Shown: positions 43,938-53,760, numbered from the stretch's first letter. The stretch is DNA of 64,000 nucleotides from Longimicrobium sp. (GCF_036388275.1 NZ_DASVSF010000113.1:248001-312000), one strand, 5' to 3'. The notes: generated by a model not told the origin, from the letters alone. Numbers and translations: made by a program.

Positions 43938-45245
43938 GTGGACCCCCATCCGCCTGCCCGTCCAGTGACCAACCTCACCCCCGCCGTCACCTCCACCGAA
44001 CGTGCGCACCGCCCCGGCAACGGAATGCGAGCGCTCGTCGCGATCGGTGCGGGCGTGCTCGCGGTGGCGTTGACCATCGCGCTCGCCGCCTTTCTCCCCC
44101 GCTCGATGTTCCTGTTCGCGTACGTGGCGGTGATCGTTTCCGCGTGGTACGGCGGCTCGTGGCCGGGGCTGGCCACGGGCGTCATCTGCGTGATGGGATT
44201 GAACTACTATCTCATCCCGCCTCTCGGAGGCTTCGTACCGGAAGATCCCAGGGACCTCGTGCCGCTGGCGGCGTTCATCGGCGTGTCGTGGCTGGTGGGC
44301 ACCACCAGCGAGTCGCTGCAGCGCGCCCGTGACGCGGCGTGGAGGGCCGCCGCCGAGCTGGAACTGGCCAACCAGCAGCTGCAGGAGCAGGCCCTCGAGG
44401 TCGAGCTGGCGAACGCGCAGCTGCAGGAGCAGGCGACGGAGATGGAGATGGCGCACGAGGAGCTGCAGGCGACCGCGGAGGAGCTGGAGGAGCGTACCCA
44501 AGCCGCGGAGCTCGCCGGGCGCGAGGCGCAGGAGGCGCGGGCGCGCGCCGAGGAAGCGAACCATGCCAAGAGCATGTTCCTGGCGACCATGAGCCACGAG
44601 CTGCGCACGCCGCTGAACGCCATCGGCGGATACGTGCAGCTGATGGAGATGGAAATCCGCGGGCCGGTTACGCCGGAGCAGCGCGAAGACCTGGGCCGCA
44701 TCGACCGCAGCCAGCGCCACCTGCTGGGGCTGATCAACGATGTGCTGGACTTTGCGACGAACGAGGCGGGAACTGCCAGCTACGCGCGGGAGCCGGTGAT
44801 GCTGGACGCGGTGATGGGCGGGGTGGAGGGGCTGGTACTGCCGCAGATGGCCGAGAAGCAGCTGGCGTACGACGACAGCCGCGCTCGCTGTGGCACGGTG
44901 CTGCTGGCCGACCGCTCGCGGGTGGAGCAGGTGCTGCTGAACCTGCTTTCCAACGCCATCAAGTTCACCCCCGCCGGCGGGCGGATCGAGGTGTCGTGCC
45001 AGCCGGCGGCGGACACCGTGGCCATCCGCGTGCGCGACACGGGCATCGGCATTCCGGGCGATAAGCTGGAGTTCATCTTCCACCCGTTCGCCCAGGTGTC
45101 GGCGGGCTTCACCCGTACGGCCGGTGGAACGGGGCTGGGGCTGGCGATCAGCCGCGACCTGGCGCGCGGCATGGGTGGAGACCTGGTGGCCGAAAGCACG
45201 CTGGGCGAGGGATCCACCTTTACCCTCACCCTCCCTGCGGCGTAG
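43938..45245 (+). CDS. Membrane histidine kinase with DUF4118-like and coiled-coil segments
   Basis: 435 aa. Membrane helices near residues 30-125 (MRALVAIGAGVLAVALTIALAAFL, SMFLFAYVAVIVSAWYGG..., VGVSW) resemble KdpD DUF4118. A coiled coil with an LQEQA repeat follows (about 135-215). Kinase core: H box SHELRTPLNAI, N box NLLSNAIKFTP, G1 DTGIGIP, and G2 GGTGLGLAI. No receiver. The GTG at 43938 was chosen; an ATG at 44025 is an alternative. It ends one base before the convergent S1 gene (TAGCTA). Confidence 0.92.
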   Translation: MDPHPPARPVTNLTPAVTSTERAHRPGNGMRALVAIGAGVLAVALTIALAAFLPRSMFLFAYVAVIVSAWYGGSWPGLATGVICVMGLNYYLIPPLGGFVPEDPRDLVPLAAFIGVSWLVGTTSESLQRARDAAWRAAAELELANQQLQEQALEVELANAQLQEQATEMEMAHEELQATAEELEERTQAAELAGREAQEARARAEEANHAKSMFLATMSHELRTPLNAIGGYVQLMEMEIRGPVTPEQREDLGRIDRSQRHLLGLINDVLDFATNEAGTASYAREPVMLDAVMGGVEGLVLPQMAEKQLAYDDSRARCGTVLLADRSRVEQVLLNLLSNAIKFTPAGGRIEVSCQPAADTVAIRVRDTGIGIPGDKLEFIFHPFAQVSAGFTRTAGGTGLGLAISRDLARGMGGDLVAESTLGEGSTFTLTLPAA

Positions 45246-46493
45246 CTACCGGTTCGCGCTCGTCGTCAACGGCCCCAGCTCCGCCTCGACGTTCCCCATC
45301 GAACTGAAGTAGAAGCGCTTTCCCGTCCCGCCCCAGAGCACGCCGGCCAGGATCGCCTCCCCACCGCGCCAGGCGAACACGGGACCGCCGCTGTCGCCCC
45401 CCTCCGCGGGCGCGTCGACCACGTCCTGGCACAGGAGCGTGACGTTGGTGCCGTCGACGTTTACGTGGACGCAGGTGGCGGAGACCGCGCCGAACGTCCA
45501 CCCGGTTTCCGCGCCTACCTTGTCCAGCATCTCACCCGCCACGGGATAGGGGCTCTCTCCCGCCACTCGCAGCGTCCCGGCGACCTCCCGCAATCCTGGC
45601 TCCGCCGTCCGGGCGATAGCGGGCTCGGCCACGCGGCCGGGCGCGAAGCGGAACCGCGCCGCGTCGCTGTAGCGGCAGCGGCGATCGGCGGGGCAGCCGC
45701 CGCCCCGGAACATCGGGGGATCGGCGGTCTCCATGCCCAGCAGCTCTGGCTCGCCCGGCTGCTGGTGCACGGTGCCGTCCGCCCGGCCCTGCACCCGCGA
45801 GCAATGGGCGGCCGTCACGTACCCGGCATGGTCCAGCGCGAGCACGTTGAACCCCAGGCTGCACTGCACGGCGGTGGACAGGTCGGAAGCGAAGCTCAGC
45901 CGATAGCCTCCGGGAACCAGGGGGCCGGCGGCATCCGCCAGGCGAACGAGCGGGCGGAGCGACCGCTCGTCGGAAAGCACCAGCGCCTCCAGGGGAACGC
46001 CCAGCCGGACCGCCGCCGCAGGCACCGCCAGCCGCGCCTCGTTCGTCCACACGCCGATCCGCACGCGGTTGAACGCCTCGTCCGCGTCCACGAAGACGAC
46101 GCCGGGCATGGGCAGCAGCGCCATCAGCCTGTCCCGCCACGCGGCGAGCTGCGAGAACGAGTACCGGCCCTCGAGCACGCGCAGCTCTCCCGTGCGCCGG
46201 TCGCGCGCGGACGGGATGCGCTCCGCGAGCACCCGCGCCAGCACGACGCGGGCGGCGGGCGCGCTCCCGGGCTCGGCGACGTACGCGGCCACGGCACCGT
46301 CCGCCGCGAAGAAGTAGCCGCCGAAGCTCGGAACCTCGCGCTCGATCTCCACGAAGCGCGCCTCCAGCCCGCGAACGTCTCCCGTTTCCGCCAGCTCAGG
46401 CGCTTCCACGGGGGTGATCGTCGGCACGCGTTCGCAAGCGGCGAGGGCGACTGCAGCGAGCGCGCCGAGCAAGGAGGAGCGGAGAAGACGCAT
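45246..46493 (-). CDS. Trypsin-like (S1) serine protease, lipoprotein
   Basis: 415 aa. Lipobox LAAC (Cys20). A 180-residue propeptide or fold domain precedes an S1 core with TAAHC (His230), YSDAARF (Asp277) and GDSGGPV (Ser368), a complete catalytic triad. Cys pairs near 211/231 and 267/273 may form disulfides. The likely location is the periplasm or outer surface. Target unknown. Confidence 0.85.
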   Translation of the reverse strand: MRLLRSSLLGALAAVALAACERVPTITPVEAPELAETGDVRGLEARFVEIEREVPSFGGYFFAADGAVAAYVAEPGSAPAARVVLARVLAERIPSARDRRTGELRVLEGRYSFSQLAAWRDRLMALLPMPGVVFVDADEAFNRVRIGVWTNEARLAVPAAAVRLGVPLEALVLSDERSLRPLVRLADAAGPLVPGGYRLSFASDLSTAVQCSLGFNVLALDHAGYVTAAHCSRVQGRADGTVHQQPGEPELLGMETADPPMFRGGGCPADRRCRYSDAARFRFAPGRVAEPAIARTAEPGLREVAGTLRVAGESPYPVAGEMLDKVGAETGWTFGAVSATCVHVNVDGTNVTLLCQDVVDAPAEGGDSGGPVFAWRGGEAILAGVLWGGTGKRFYFSSMGNVEAELGPLTTSANR

Positions 46494-46589
46494 CCGGAGA
46501 GCCTGTCACCGTGCGGAACGAAAACCGGGAGCCTACCCGCAGGTACGACTCCCGATCCACGATTGTTCCCTCCGTCCCGACACCGCGCG

Positions 46590-47510
46590 TTACCGCGTCG
46601 ACATTGCGCCCGCCAGGACGATGGCGCCGGTGGGCTGCGGCTGGCCGCCGGCCGGCTCTTCGGTAACCGCCACGGCCTGCAGCGACTCCGGCGGCAGCTC
46701 GTACTCGGCCTGCACGACGGCGCTGCCGCGTGGCCCGGGGCGGAAGGTGCCCGCGCTGATCTTGCGGTCGGCCGTCACCAGCCACAGCTGGTACTCGCGG
46801 CCGGGCCGGGTGGCAGGAAGGTTGTGGGCGAAGAAGGTCCAGCGCGCCGTCCTCGTGTCCCAGAACATGCGCCCCGTGGGATCCGCCGGCCGCGCCGCCG
46901 CCATGTCGATCACCTTCACCGCCGGCCCGGAAAGCGACGCGACGGTCGCCTCGCCCTGCTGTACGCGCTCCGCCAGGCGCGTGCGCTCCGCCTCCAGCCG
47001 GGTCGCCCGCGCCTGCAGCGCATCCACCTGCTGCCGCAGCCCGGACGCGTACACCCCGGCGGCGATCAGCAGCAGCAGCGAGGCGGCGGCTGCCAGCCAC
47101 CCCGCCATCGGCCCGCGGCCCCGGCGCGCGGAGGTGATGGGAATCACATCGGAACGGGAAGGTGCGGGCCGCGCCGGCTCTGCGTCGACACGCGGGACCG
47201 GGAGTGCGGCAGGCACCGGCGCCGCCTCGATGGTCACCTCGTCCTGCGAGGTACGCGAGACGCCATCCGCCGCTGCCCGGGCCAGCAGGCGCGAGCGGAG
47301 GTCGGCCGCGCGGGCCGGGGCCAGCGGGCGATGGGGAGCGGCGTGCGCCACCAGCGCCGCCGCTTCGCGCAGCGCACCCAGCTCCGCGCGGCAGGCATCG
47401 CACCCGGCCACGTGGGCCAGCACCCGCTCGCGCTCGCCGCCGTCGAGCGCGCCCAGCGCCTCCGCGCCCAGCGCCTCGCGAACTTCGTCGTGCGTCATGT
47501 CCGTTGTCAT
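46590..47510 (-). CDS. Anti-sigma factor (zinc finger plus RskA-like domain)
   Basis: 306 aa. The cytoplasmic anti-sigma region holds HVAGCDACRAEL (a CxxC zinc-finger type). A membrane helix follows near 138-156 (GWLAAAASLLLLIAAGVYASG), a coiled coil (RQQVDALQARATRLEAERTRLAERVQ) and an RskA/anti-sigma-K domain (DPTGRMFWDTRTARWTFFAHNLPATRPGREYQLWLVTADRKISAGTF). Starts in an ATGA overlap with the upstream sigma gene. Its pairing with the SigK-like sigma factor is typical. Confidence 0.92.
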   Translation of the reverse strand: MTTDMTHDEVREALGAEALGALDGGERERVLAHVAGCDACRAELGALREAAALVAHAAPHRPLAPARAADLRSRLLARAAADGVSRTSQDEVTIEAAPVPAALPVPRVDAEPARPAPSRSDVIPITSARRGRGPMAGWLAAAASLLLLIAAGVYASGLRQQVDALQARATRLEAERTRLAERVQQGEATVASLSGPAVKVIDMAAARPADPTGRMFWDTRTARWTFFAHNLPATRPGREYQLWLVTADRKISAGTFRPGPRGSAVVQAEYELPPESLQAVAVTEEPAGGQPQPTGAIVLAGAMSTR

Positions 47511-48157
47511 GGCGCCTCCTCCCGAAGGCTCGACAGCGCCGTTCTCAGCTTCTGGAGCGCCAGCCGGGCCCGCGTTTTTACGGTACCCAGCGGCTGGCCC
47601 GTGGCCTCCGCGATCTCCGTCTGGCTCAGCCCGCGAAAGTAGGCCATCTCCACCGTCTCGCGCTGGTCCGGGGGCAGCAAAGCCAGCGCCTGCTCCACCC
47701 GCGCCCGCAGGTCGGCCGCTTCGGCCGCCTCCGCCGGGCCGCCGCCCGCCAGCACGAACTCCGCCGACGCCGGGGCATCGTCCAGCGACACGTCCTGCCG
47801 CGCGGCCCGGCGCACGCGCACCCGGTCCAGCGCCCGGCTGCGGGCGATGGTCGTCAGCCAGGTGCGCACGCTGCCGCGCGACTCGTCGTACGTGCCCGCC
47901 TGCCGCCACGCCTGCCACAGTGCGTCTTCCAGCACCTCTTCGGCATCGCCCGCATCGCCGACGACGTGAAAGATCATGGAGTGCAGCAGCGGCTGCCACC
48001 GGTCGTACAGCAGCCCCAGGGCGCGCTCGTCGCCCGCCGCCATGGCGCGCACCAGGGCAAGGTCCGGGTCGTCGGCCGATGCGGTGCCGGGCCGCGTGCG
48101 CCCGGGTGCGGGATCGCTCACTGATGGGTACGGGAGAAGTTGTCGTTCCGGATGCAT
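47507..48157 (-). CDS. ECF sigma factor, SigK-like
   Basis: 216 aa. Region 2: LALVRAMAAGDERALGLLYDRWQPLLHSMIFHVVGDAGDAEEVLEDALWQAW; region 4: ALALLPPDQRETVEMAYFRGLSQTEIAEATGQPLGTVKTRARLALQKLR. The start at 48157 (HPERQLLPYP) was chosen; upstream frame has no homology. Ends in an ATGA overlap with the RskA-like anti-sigma gene. Confidence 0.92.
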   Translation of the reverse strand: MHPERQLLPYPSVSDPAPGRTRPGTASADDPDLALVRAMAAGDERALGLLYDRWQPLLHSMIFHVVGDAGDAEEVLEDALWQAWRQAGTYDESRGSVRTWLTTIARSRALDRVRVRRAARQDVSLDDAPASAEFVLAGGGPAEAAEAADLRARVEQALALLPPDQRETVEMAYFRGLSQTEIAEATGQPLGTVKTRARLALQKLRTALSSLREEAP

Positions 48158-48237
48158 GAACGGAAGCTGGATCAGGGCAGAAGCGTGCGCAAGCGTTCGC
48201 GGCCCCATGCGAGAACAAGGCCGAACGGGGAAAACGA

Positions 48238-48270
48238 CGGAGCCGCGGGATAGGATCTCCCGCGGCTCCG
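48238..48270 (-). terminator. Hairpin terminator after the HhH gene
   Basis: 13-bp perfect stem (48238-48250 with 48258-48270), 36 bases past the stop of the minus-strand HhH gene and before the sigma operon. Confidence 0.65.
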
Positions 48271-48305
48271 TGTGGCGCACCGCCCGTTCAGTCAGGGCCG
48301 GTGCT

Positions 48306-49004
48306 TCAGGGGTAGCGCTCCTGCAGCTCCCGAAGCACGCGCTCGGCATCCGCCCGGGGGAGCCCGGCGCCGGCGAACTCCTCGACGCTGGCGTGGCGGG
48401 CGCTGTACAGCGTGTGGAACCGGTTCACCAGCGCGTCCACCCGCTTGGGCCCGATTCCCTGGATGCCGCTCAGCACCACGCCCAGCCGCTCGCGCTCCAG
48501 CCGCGAGCCGATCTCCTCGGGGGCCGAAAGGTCGTGCCCCTTCTGGCGGAGCGAGTCCAGAAAGCCCAGCCAGTCCTCGTGGTTCCACCCGCTGGGCCGG
48601 GCGATGGCAAAGGCGCGGAGGTCGGCCTGCAGCTGGTCGATCTCCTTCTGCTGCTTCCGTCGCGCCGCCGTCTCATCGAACGTTTCGCGCTTCTTGCCGG
48701 ACTTTGAAGCAGGCTTGCTGGCCGGCTTCGCGGCGGTCTTCGCCGCCGCCTTCGTCTCGGTCCCGGAAACTGGCTTCGCGGGCGAAGCGCCTGCCTTGGG
48801 CGCTCGGGTGCGGGGGACCGACGCCGGCTGGTCGCCTACGGCCACGCCGGTGCCGGGCGCCTTGCCGCCGCGTGCCGGCTTGGCGCCGCCGGGGGCCATC
48901 GCCTCGGCGGCTGCATCGGCTGCCCGGCTGCGGCCGCGCTTGGTGCCCGGCCCGTCGCCGACGTCGTCCTGGGGAATGGAGCTGGTCCCGCTCTTCTTGG
49001 CCAT
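48306..49004 (-). CDS. Histone-H1-like basic protein with a C-terminal helix-hairpin-helix domain
   Basis: 232 aa. The first 110 residues are low complexity and rich in Lys, Ala and Pro (KAAAKTAAKPASKPASKSGKK), like the tail of histone H1 or bacterial HC1. The C-terminal portion has an HhH motif (LSGIQGIGPKRVDALVNRFHTLYSARHASVEEFAGAGLPRADAERVLRELQ), which binds DNA without sequence specificity. Likely a nucleoid or repair protein. Lies just downstream of glgB. Confidence 0.75.
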   Translation of the reverse strand: MAKKSGTSSIPQDDVGDGPGTKRGRSRAADAAAEAMAPGGAKPARGGKAPGTGVAVGDQPASVPRTRAPKAGASPAKPVSGTETKAAAKTAAKPASKPASKSGKKRETFDETAARRKQQKEIDQLQADLRAFAIARPSGWNHEDWLGFLDSLRQKGHDLSAPEEIGSRLERERLGVVLSGIQGIGPKRVDALVNRFHTLYSARHASVEEFAGAGLPRADAERVLRELQERYP

Positions 49005-49049
49005 GATCGTCCAAATGGGTTCAGGCGGGCGGAAAGGAATCCGCCCGCA

Positions 49050-51260
49050 TCAGTCTTCGCGTTGCAAAATGAGAATGCCCAGAGGCGGCAGCGTCAATGG
49101 CAGCGACTGCCCGCGGCCGTGCACCGCCAGCGGAACCGTCTCTACCCAGCCGCTGTTCCCCACGTTGCTCCCGCCGTACGCCGCCGCGTCGCTGTTCAGC
49201 ACCTCGCGGTAGCGCCCGGCGCGCGGCACGCCCACGTGGTACTGGTGCCGGATCACCGGGGTGAAGTTGCAGACGAACACCAGCTCCTGCCCCGACGTGG
49301 TCGCGCGGCGGATGAACGACAGCACGGTCTGCTCCACGTCGCGGAAGTCGATCCACTCGAATCCCTCGTGGCTGAAGTCCGTTTCCCAGAACGCGGGCTC
49401 GCGCTGGTAGGCGGCGTTCAGGTCCGCCATCCACCGCTGAATCCCGGCGTGCAGCGGATCGCCCAGCAGGTGCCAGTCCAGCGAGCGGTTCTCGTTCCAC
49501 TCGCCCACCTGGCCGATCTCGCCGCCCATGAACAGCAGCTTCTTGCCGGGATGGCCCCACATCATCCCCAGCATCAGCCGCAGGTTGGCGGCCTTCTGCC
49601 ACGCGTCGCCCGGCATCTTGCCGAGCAGCGAGCCCTTCAGGTGCACCACCTCGTCGTGGCTCAGCGGCAGCACGTACTTTTCGCTGAACGCGTACATCAG
49701 CGAAAAGGTCAGCAGGTTGAAGTGGTACTTCCGGTGGATGGACTGCTCGCTCATGAAGCGAAGGTTGTCGTGCATCCACCCCATGTTCCACTTCAGGTGA
49801 AAGCCCAGCCCACCCAGGTGCGCCGGCTGCGTGACGCCGGGCCAGGCCGTGCTTTCTTCGGCGATCATCAGCGTGCCGGGATAGCGGTCGCGCACGGTGG
49901 TGTTCAGCTGCTGAAGGAACTCCACCGCCTCGATGTTCTCGCGGCCGCCGTATTTGTTGGGCACCCACTGCCCCGCCCCGCGCGAGTAGTCCAGGTACAG
50001 CATCGACGCCACGGCATCCACCCGCAGGCCGTCGGCGTGGTACTCGTCCAGCCAGAAGAGCGCGTTGCTCACCAGGAAGGTGCGCACCTCGTTGCGGCCG
50101 AAGTTGAACACCTGTGTGCCCCACTCCGGGTGCTCGCCCTGGCGCGGGTCCGCGTGCTCGTACAGCGCCGTGCCGTCGAAGCGGCGCAGCGCGTGGGCGT
50201 CCTTCGGAAAATGCGCGGGCACCCAGTCCAGGATCACCCCGATGCCCCGCTGGTGAAGCGTGTCGACCAGGAACCGGAAGTCGTCGGGCCCGCCGAAGCG
50301 GCTGGTGGGGGCGAAGTAGCCAGTCACCTGGTATCCCCACGACGGATCGTAGGGATGCTCCATCACGGGGAGGAACTCCACGTGGGTGAAGCCCATCTCG
50401 CACAGGTAGTCCGGCAGCTCGGCCGCCATCTCACGCCACGTCAGCGGCCGGTCGTCCTCTTCCGGCCTGCGCCGCCACGAGCCGGGGTGCAGCTCGTACA
50501 CGGACATGGGCGCCGCGCACCAATCCCACTCGCGCCGCTTCTGCATCCACTCGGCGTCGCCCCACTCGTACTTCGTCAGGTCGGCGACAACGGACGAGGT
50601 CTCCGGGCGCAGCTCGGCGCTGAACGCCAAGGGGTCGGCCTTCAGGAACGCGGGGCCCTGGTGGGGAAGGATCTCGTACTTGTAGGCCGTACCCTCCGCC
50701 ACGCCGGGGATGAAGATCTCCCACACGCCCTGCGCGGGATGCCGGCGCATGGGGTGGCGGCGGCCGTCCCACAGGTTGAACTCGCCCACCACGCTGACGC
50801 GCTTGGCGGCCGGCGCCCACACGCTGAAGCGCACGCCGGGCACCCCGTCTGCCTCCATGGTGCGCGCGCCCAGCACCTCCCACAGGCGCAGGTGGGTGCC
50901 TTCGCTGATCAGGTACAGGTCGAAGTCGCTGACCAGCGCCGGGTACGAAAAGGGGTCCGCCAGCAGCACGGGCTCGTCCAGCCCCGGCCAGACGACGCGC
51001 AGGCGGTAGCGGAAGCTGGAGGTGCCGCGCGGCAGCAGGGCCTCGAAGAAGCCGTCGGGGTGCCCGCACTCCATCGCCGCCACGTCCTTGCCGTCCTCGT
51101 CGGCCAGGAAGGCGGAGGTGGCGCCGGGAAGGAACGCGCGCACCACCAGGCGCAGCTCGCCACCGATGGACACGGTGTGCATGCCCAGCACGCGGAACGG
51201 GTCCGGGTGCTCGGCCCTCAGGATCAGGTTTACGTCGTGTAGCAGGGTCGCAGAAGCCAT
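49050..51260 (-). CDS. glgB: 1,4-alpha-glucan branching enzyme
   Basis: 736 aa. GH13 enzyme that moves alpha-1,4 chains to alpha-1,6 branches in glycogen. CBM48 region (VRFSVWAPAAKRVSVVGEFNLWDGRRHPM) near residue 130; catalytic Asp in LRVDAVASMLYLDYS, Glu in LMIAEESTAWPGV, and the transition-state Asp in LPLSHDEVVHLKGSLL. The start ATG at 51260 (ASATLLHDVNLIL) matches the family. No other glycogen gene is in the window. Confidence 0.97.
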   Translation of the reverse strand: MASATLLHDVNLILRAEHPDPFRVLGMHTVSIGGELRLVVRAFLPGATSAFLADEDGKDVAAMECGHPDGFFEALLPRGTSSFRYRLRVVWPGLDEPVLLADPFSYPALVSDFDLYLISEGTHLRLWEVLGARTMEADGVPGVRFSVWAPAAKRVSVVGEFNLWDGRRHPMRRHPAQGVWEIFIPGVAEGTAYKYEILPHQGPAFLKADPLAFSAELRPETSSVVADLTKYEWGDAEWMQKRREWDWCAAPMSVYELHPGSWRRRPEEDDRPLTWREMAAELPDYLCEMGFTHVEFLPVMEHPYDPSWGYQVTGYFAPTSRFGGPDDFRFLVDTLHQRGIGVILDWVPAHFPKDAHALRRFDGTALYEHADPRQGEHPEWGTQVFNFGRNEVRTFLVSNALFWLDEYHADGLRVDAVASMLYLDYSRGAGQWVPNKYGGRENIEAVEFLQQLNTTVRDRYPGTLMIAEESTAWPGVTQPAHLGGLGFHLKWNMGWMHDNLRFMSEQSIHRKYHFNLLTFSLMYAFSEKYVLPLSHDEVVHLKGSLLGKMPGDAWQKAANLRLMLGMMWGHPGKKLLFMGGEIGQVGEWNENRSLDWHLLGDPLHAGIQRWMADLNAAYQREPAFWETDFSHEGFEWIDFRDVEQTVLSFIRRATTSGQELVFVCNFTPVIRHQYHVGVPRAGRYREVLNSDAAAYGGSNVGNSGWVETVPLAVHGRGQSLPLTLPPLGILILQRED

Positions 51261-51990
51261 CGCCGTCCTGTGATTCGTTCGCGGAGAGTTCGGGCGCGCC
51301 CGCAGGAAGTATCGTGCCGGGGCGTACTCACGCGTGGCTGGCGGATTGGTGCAAACTCTGGGCGAATCGGGCATGGGATCGGGATGGCCCACGCCCCGCG
51401 GGCCCCACCCCCGGCCCATTCGGACGCGTCACCGACTCGGGAGGGTTGGAGAACGGCTGTGCATGCCTCGGCCGCCCCCCATCCCCAGCCCTTCCCCCGC
51501 GGGGTTTGCGGGGGAAGGGAGCCAGTGTGATGCGCTTCGGACGGCCCCGCGCAAGGCTGTCATCCTGAGGCCCAGGCGCGCCGAACCGGCCCGCACACCA
51601 CTCGTCGCGGGCCGAAGGTCTAGCCTGCGCTACTTCTCAGTCTGGGCGCGGCAGCGGGATGGATGCGTGGGCCTCGGCGTTGTCGCGCGGGATGTGTGGA
51701 GCGTTTCGATAGGCACCGGCGCATGCCTCTGGTGGCCCCTCCCCCGGGCCCTCCCCGCATGCTGCGCATGCGGAGAGGGGAGAATTCGATTGCGCTTCGG
51801 CCGGGCCTGGCGCACTCGGCCACGCGTGCAGTCCGCGAAGGCGGACTTTGGGCCGTCGTTGCCGCGACTTCAGTCGCCCCAGCAGGGCCGGGGCCTCGGC
51901 GTCCGTCGATCGCCCAAGCAAGCGCCCACTACCCCATTGCCCGCCGCGCGTCTACCTTTCAGGCTTCACATCCCGAGCAGGAGCGCCTGG
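51261..51990. repeat. Intergenic island with a composite B-A-B-C repeat
   Basis: Modules in order: CT-rich hairpin B (about 51465-51530), module A at 51558-51629 (TGTCATCCTGAGG ... GCCGAAGGTCTAGCC), a GGGCGCGGCAGCGGGATGGATGCGTGGGCC spacer, a second hairpin B at about 51735-51800 (ending GAGAATTCGATTGCGC), and module C at 51829-51900 (GTCCGCGAAGGCGGAC ... GCGACTTCAGTCGC). Matches the island at 56.3-56.7 kb in the same order. No gene is seen. Confidence 0.75.
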
Positions 51991-53382
51991 ATGCACGAAA
52001 CCTTCGAGCAGTTGCGGCAGCGCGAGTTCAGCCGGCTGGACCGGCTGGGGCACGTGTACCTGGACTACACCGGCGCCGGCCTGTACGCCGAGTCGCAGGT
52101 GCACGCCAGCGCCGACCTGCTGTGCAACAGCGTCTTCGGCAACCCGCACTCGCGCAATCCCACCTCGCTGGCCGCCACGCAGCTGTGCGAAGACGCGCGC
52201 CGCCGCGTCCTGGAGTACTTCAACGCCGATCCCGAGCTGTACGAGGTGGTGTTCACCCTGAACGCCAGCGGCGCGCTGAAGCTGGTGGGCGAGGCGTACC
52301 CCTGGGAGCCGGGCGGCCGCTTCCTGCTGACGGCCGACAACCACAACTCCGTCAACGGCCTGCGCGAGTTCGCCACCGCACACGGCGCCGACGTAGGCTA
52401 CGTGCCGCTGGGTCCGGAGCTTCGCCTTCACGACGCGGAAGAGCACCTGGCCGGCGCCGAGCGCGGCAAGCACAACCTGTTCGCGTTTCCCGCACAGTCC
52501 AACTTCTCCGGCGTAAAGCATCCGCTGGAGCTGGTGCGTGTGGCCCACGACCAGGGCTACCACGTGGTGCTGGACGCGGCGGCCTTCGTGCCCACCCACC
52601 CGCTGGACCTGTCGCGGGTGGCGCCCGACTTCGTGTGCGTGTCGTTCTACAAGATGTTCGGCTTTCCCACCGGCGTGGGCGTGCTGCTGGCGCGCCGCAA
52701 CGCGCTGGGCGAGTTGCACCGGCCCTGGTTCGCCGGCGGCACCGTGCGCTTCGTTTCCGCGCAGAACCGCGTGCACCTGCAGCACGTCACCGGGCGGGCC
52801 TTCGAGGACGGCACCCTCAACTACCTGGGCATCGCCGCGGTGTCGACGGGGCTGGAGTTCCTGGAACGGATCGGCATCGGGCGCATCAACGCGCACGTGA
52901 TGGAGCTCACGCGCGACCTGCTGGGTCGCCTGGCGGGCCTCACCCACGGGAACGGCGCGCCCATGGTGCGCTTCTACGGCCCGTCTGACATGACGGACCG
53001 CGGGGGCACCATCGCCTTCAACCTGCTGGACCCCGCGGGCGAGCCGATCGACTTCCGCGCGGTCGAGCAGCGGGCCAACGAGGCGACCCTCTCGCTGCGC
53101 ACGGGGTTCTTCTGCAATCCGGGCGCGGCGGAGTGCGCGTTCGAGTATGCCGACGAAGACGCCTTCCGCTGCATCAAGACGCTCACCGCCGAAACGTTCA
53201 ACATCCAGCTGTTCTCCGACTGCATGAGCGACCACCCGGTGGGGGCCGTGCGGGTATCCGTGGGCATCGCCTCCAACGTGGCCGACCTGGACCGGCTGAT
53301 GGAGGTGCTGGGCAGCTTCCGGGACCAGGGCGCGGAACCCGGCCTCGGCGCGGCCCTGCCGGCGCTTGCCACGGTGGACTGA
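51991..53382 (+). CDS. Class V aminotransferase-fold protein, molybdenum-cofactor sulfurase-like
   Basis: 463 aa. It begins RLGHVYLDYTGAGLYAESQVHASADLLCNSVFGNPHSRNPTS, typical of MoCo-sulfurase N-terminal domains. PLP site: VSFYKMFGFPTGVG (Lys). Residues HNSVNGLREFA and the C-terminal RTGFFCNPGAAE (Cys, likely persulfide carrier) fit cysteine desulfurase-like chemistry. A MOSC domain is absent. GAGCAGGAG precedes the start. It could sulfurate a cofactor or act as another desulfurase. Confidence 0.82.
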   Translation: MHETFEQLRQREFSRLDRLGHVYLDYTGAGLYAESQVHASADLLCNSVFGNPHSRNPTSLAATQLCEDARRRVLEYFNADPELYEVVFTLNASGALKLVGEAYPWEPGGRFLLTADNHNSVNGLREFATAHGADVGYVPLGPELRLHDAEEHLAGAERGKHNLFAFPAQSNFSGVKHPLELVRVAHDQGYHVVLDAAAFVPTHPLDLSRVAPDFVCVSFYKMFGFPTGVGVLLARRNALGELHRPWFAGGTVRFVSAQNRVHLQHVTGRAFEDGTLNYLGIAAVSTGLEFLERIGIGRINAHVMELTRDLLGRLAGLTHGNGAPMVRFYGPSDMTDRGGTIAFNLLDPAGEPIDFRAVEQRANEATLSLRTGFFCNPGAAECAFEYADEDAFRCIKTLTAETFNIQLFSDCMSDHPVGAVRVSVGIASNVADLDRLMEVLGSFRDQGAEPGLGAALPALATVD

Positions 53383-53447
53383 GGCGGACCGTGCGAAACG
53401 CGGCGCGTCCGGAATCCGGGCGCGTCCTGATCCCGGACGACGAAAGC

Positions 53448-53483
53448 GCAGGGGAGCAGCGAGATCCATCTCTGCTCCCCTGC
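53448..53483 (+). terminator. Intrinsic terminator after the class V aminotransferase gene
   Basis: A 12-bp stem (53448-53459 with 53472-53483) followed by TCTTTTCT, 65 bases past the stop. Confidence 0.8.
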
Positions 53484-53760
53484 TCTTTTCTGCTGCGATT
53501 CTCTCCACCTCTTCAGCGTGTCCCCACGCGTGGACAGCGAACAGGAAAGGTCCACTCAGCACCGCAATCGAAAGCAATTCTCGCGGTTGTCAGGAAACGC
53601 ATGTCTCGCGCGTTGTACGATCAGATGGCGAGCAGGAACGCAGGATTCTCGCTGCGAGTGCACCCGTTTACGTGTCTGATGCGTAACGAACGCTCGTTCG
53701 GCATGGAAACTGCCAGTCCGGCTGCAGGACGCACCGGACGGCGCGCCACGAAACCCCCGC

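Noticed and set aside
49062..51242. Plus-strand open frame of about 726 codons opposite glgB
   Set aside because: Antisense shadow; no domain or start signal.
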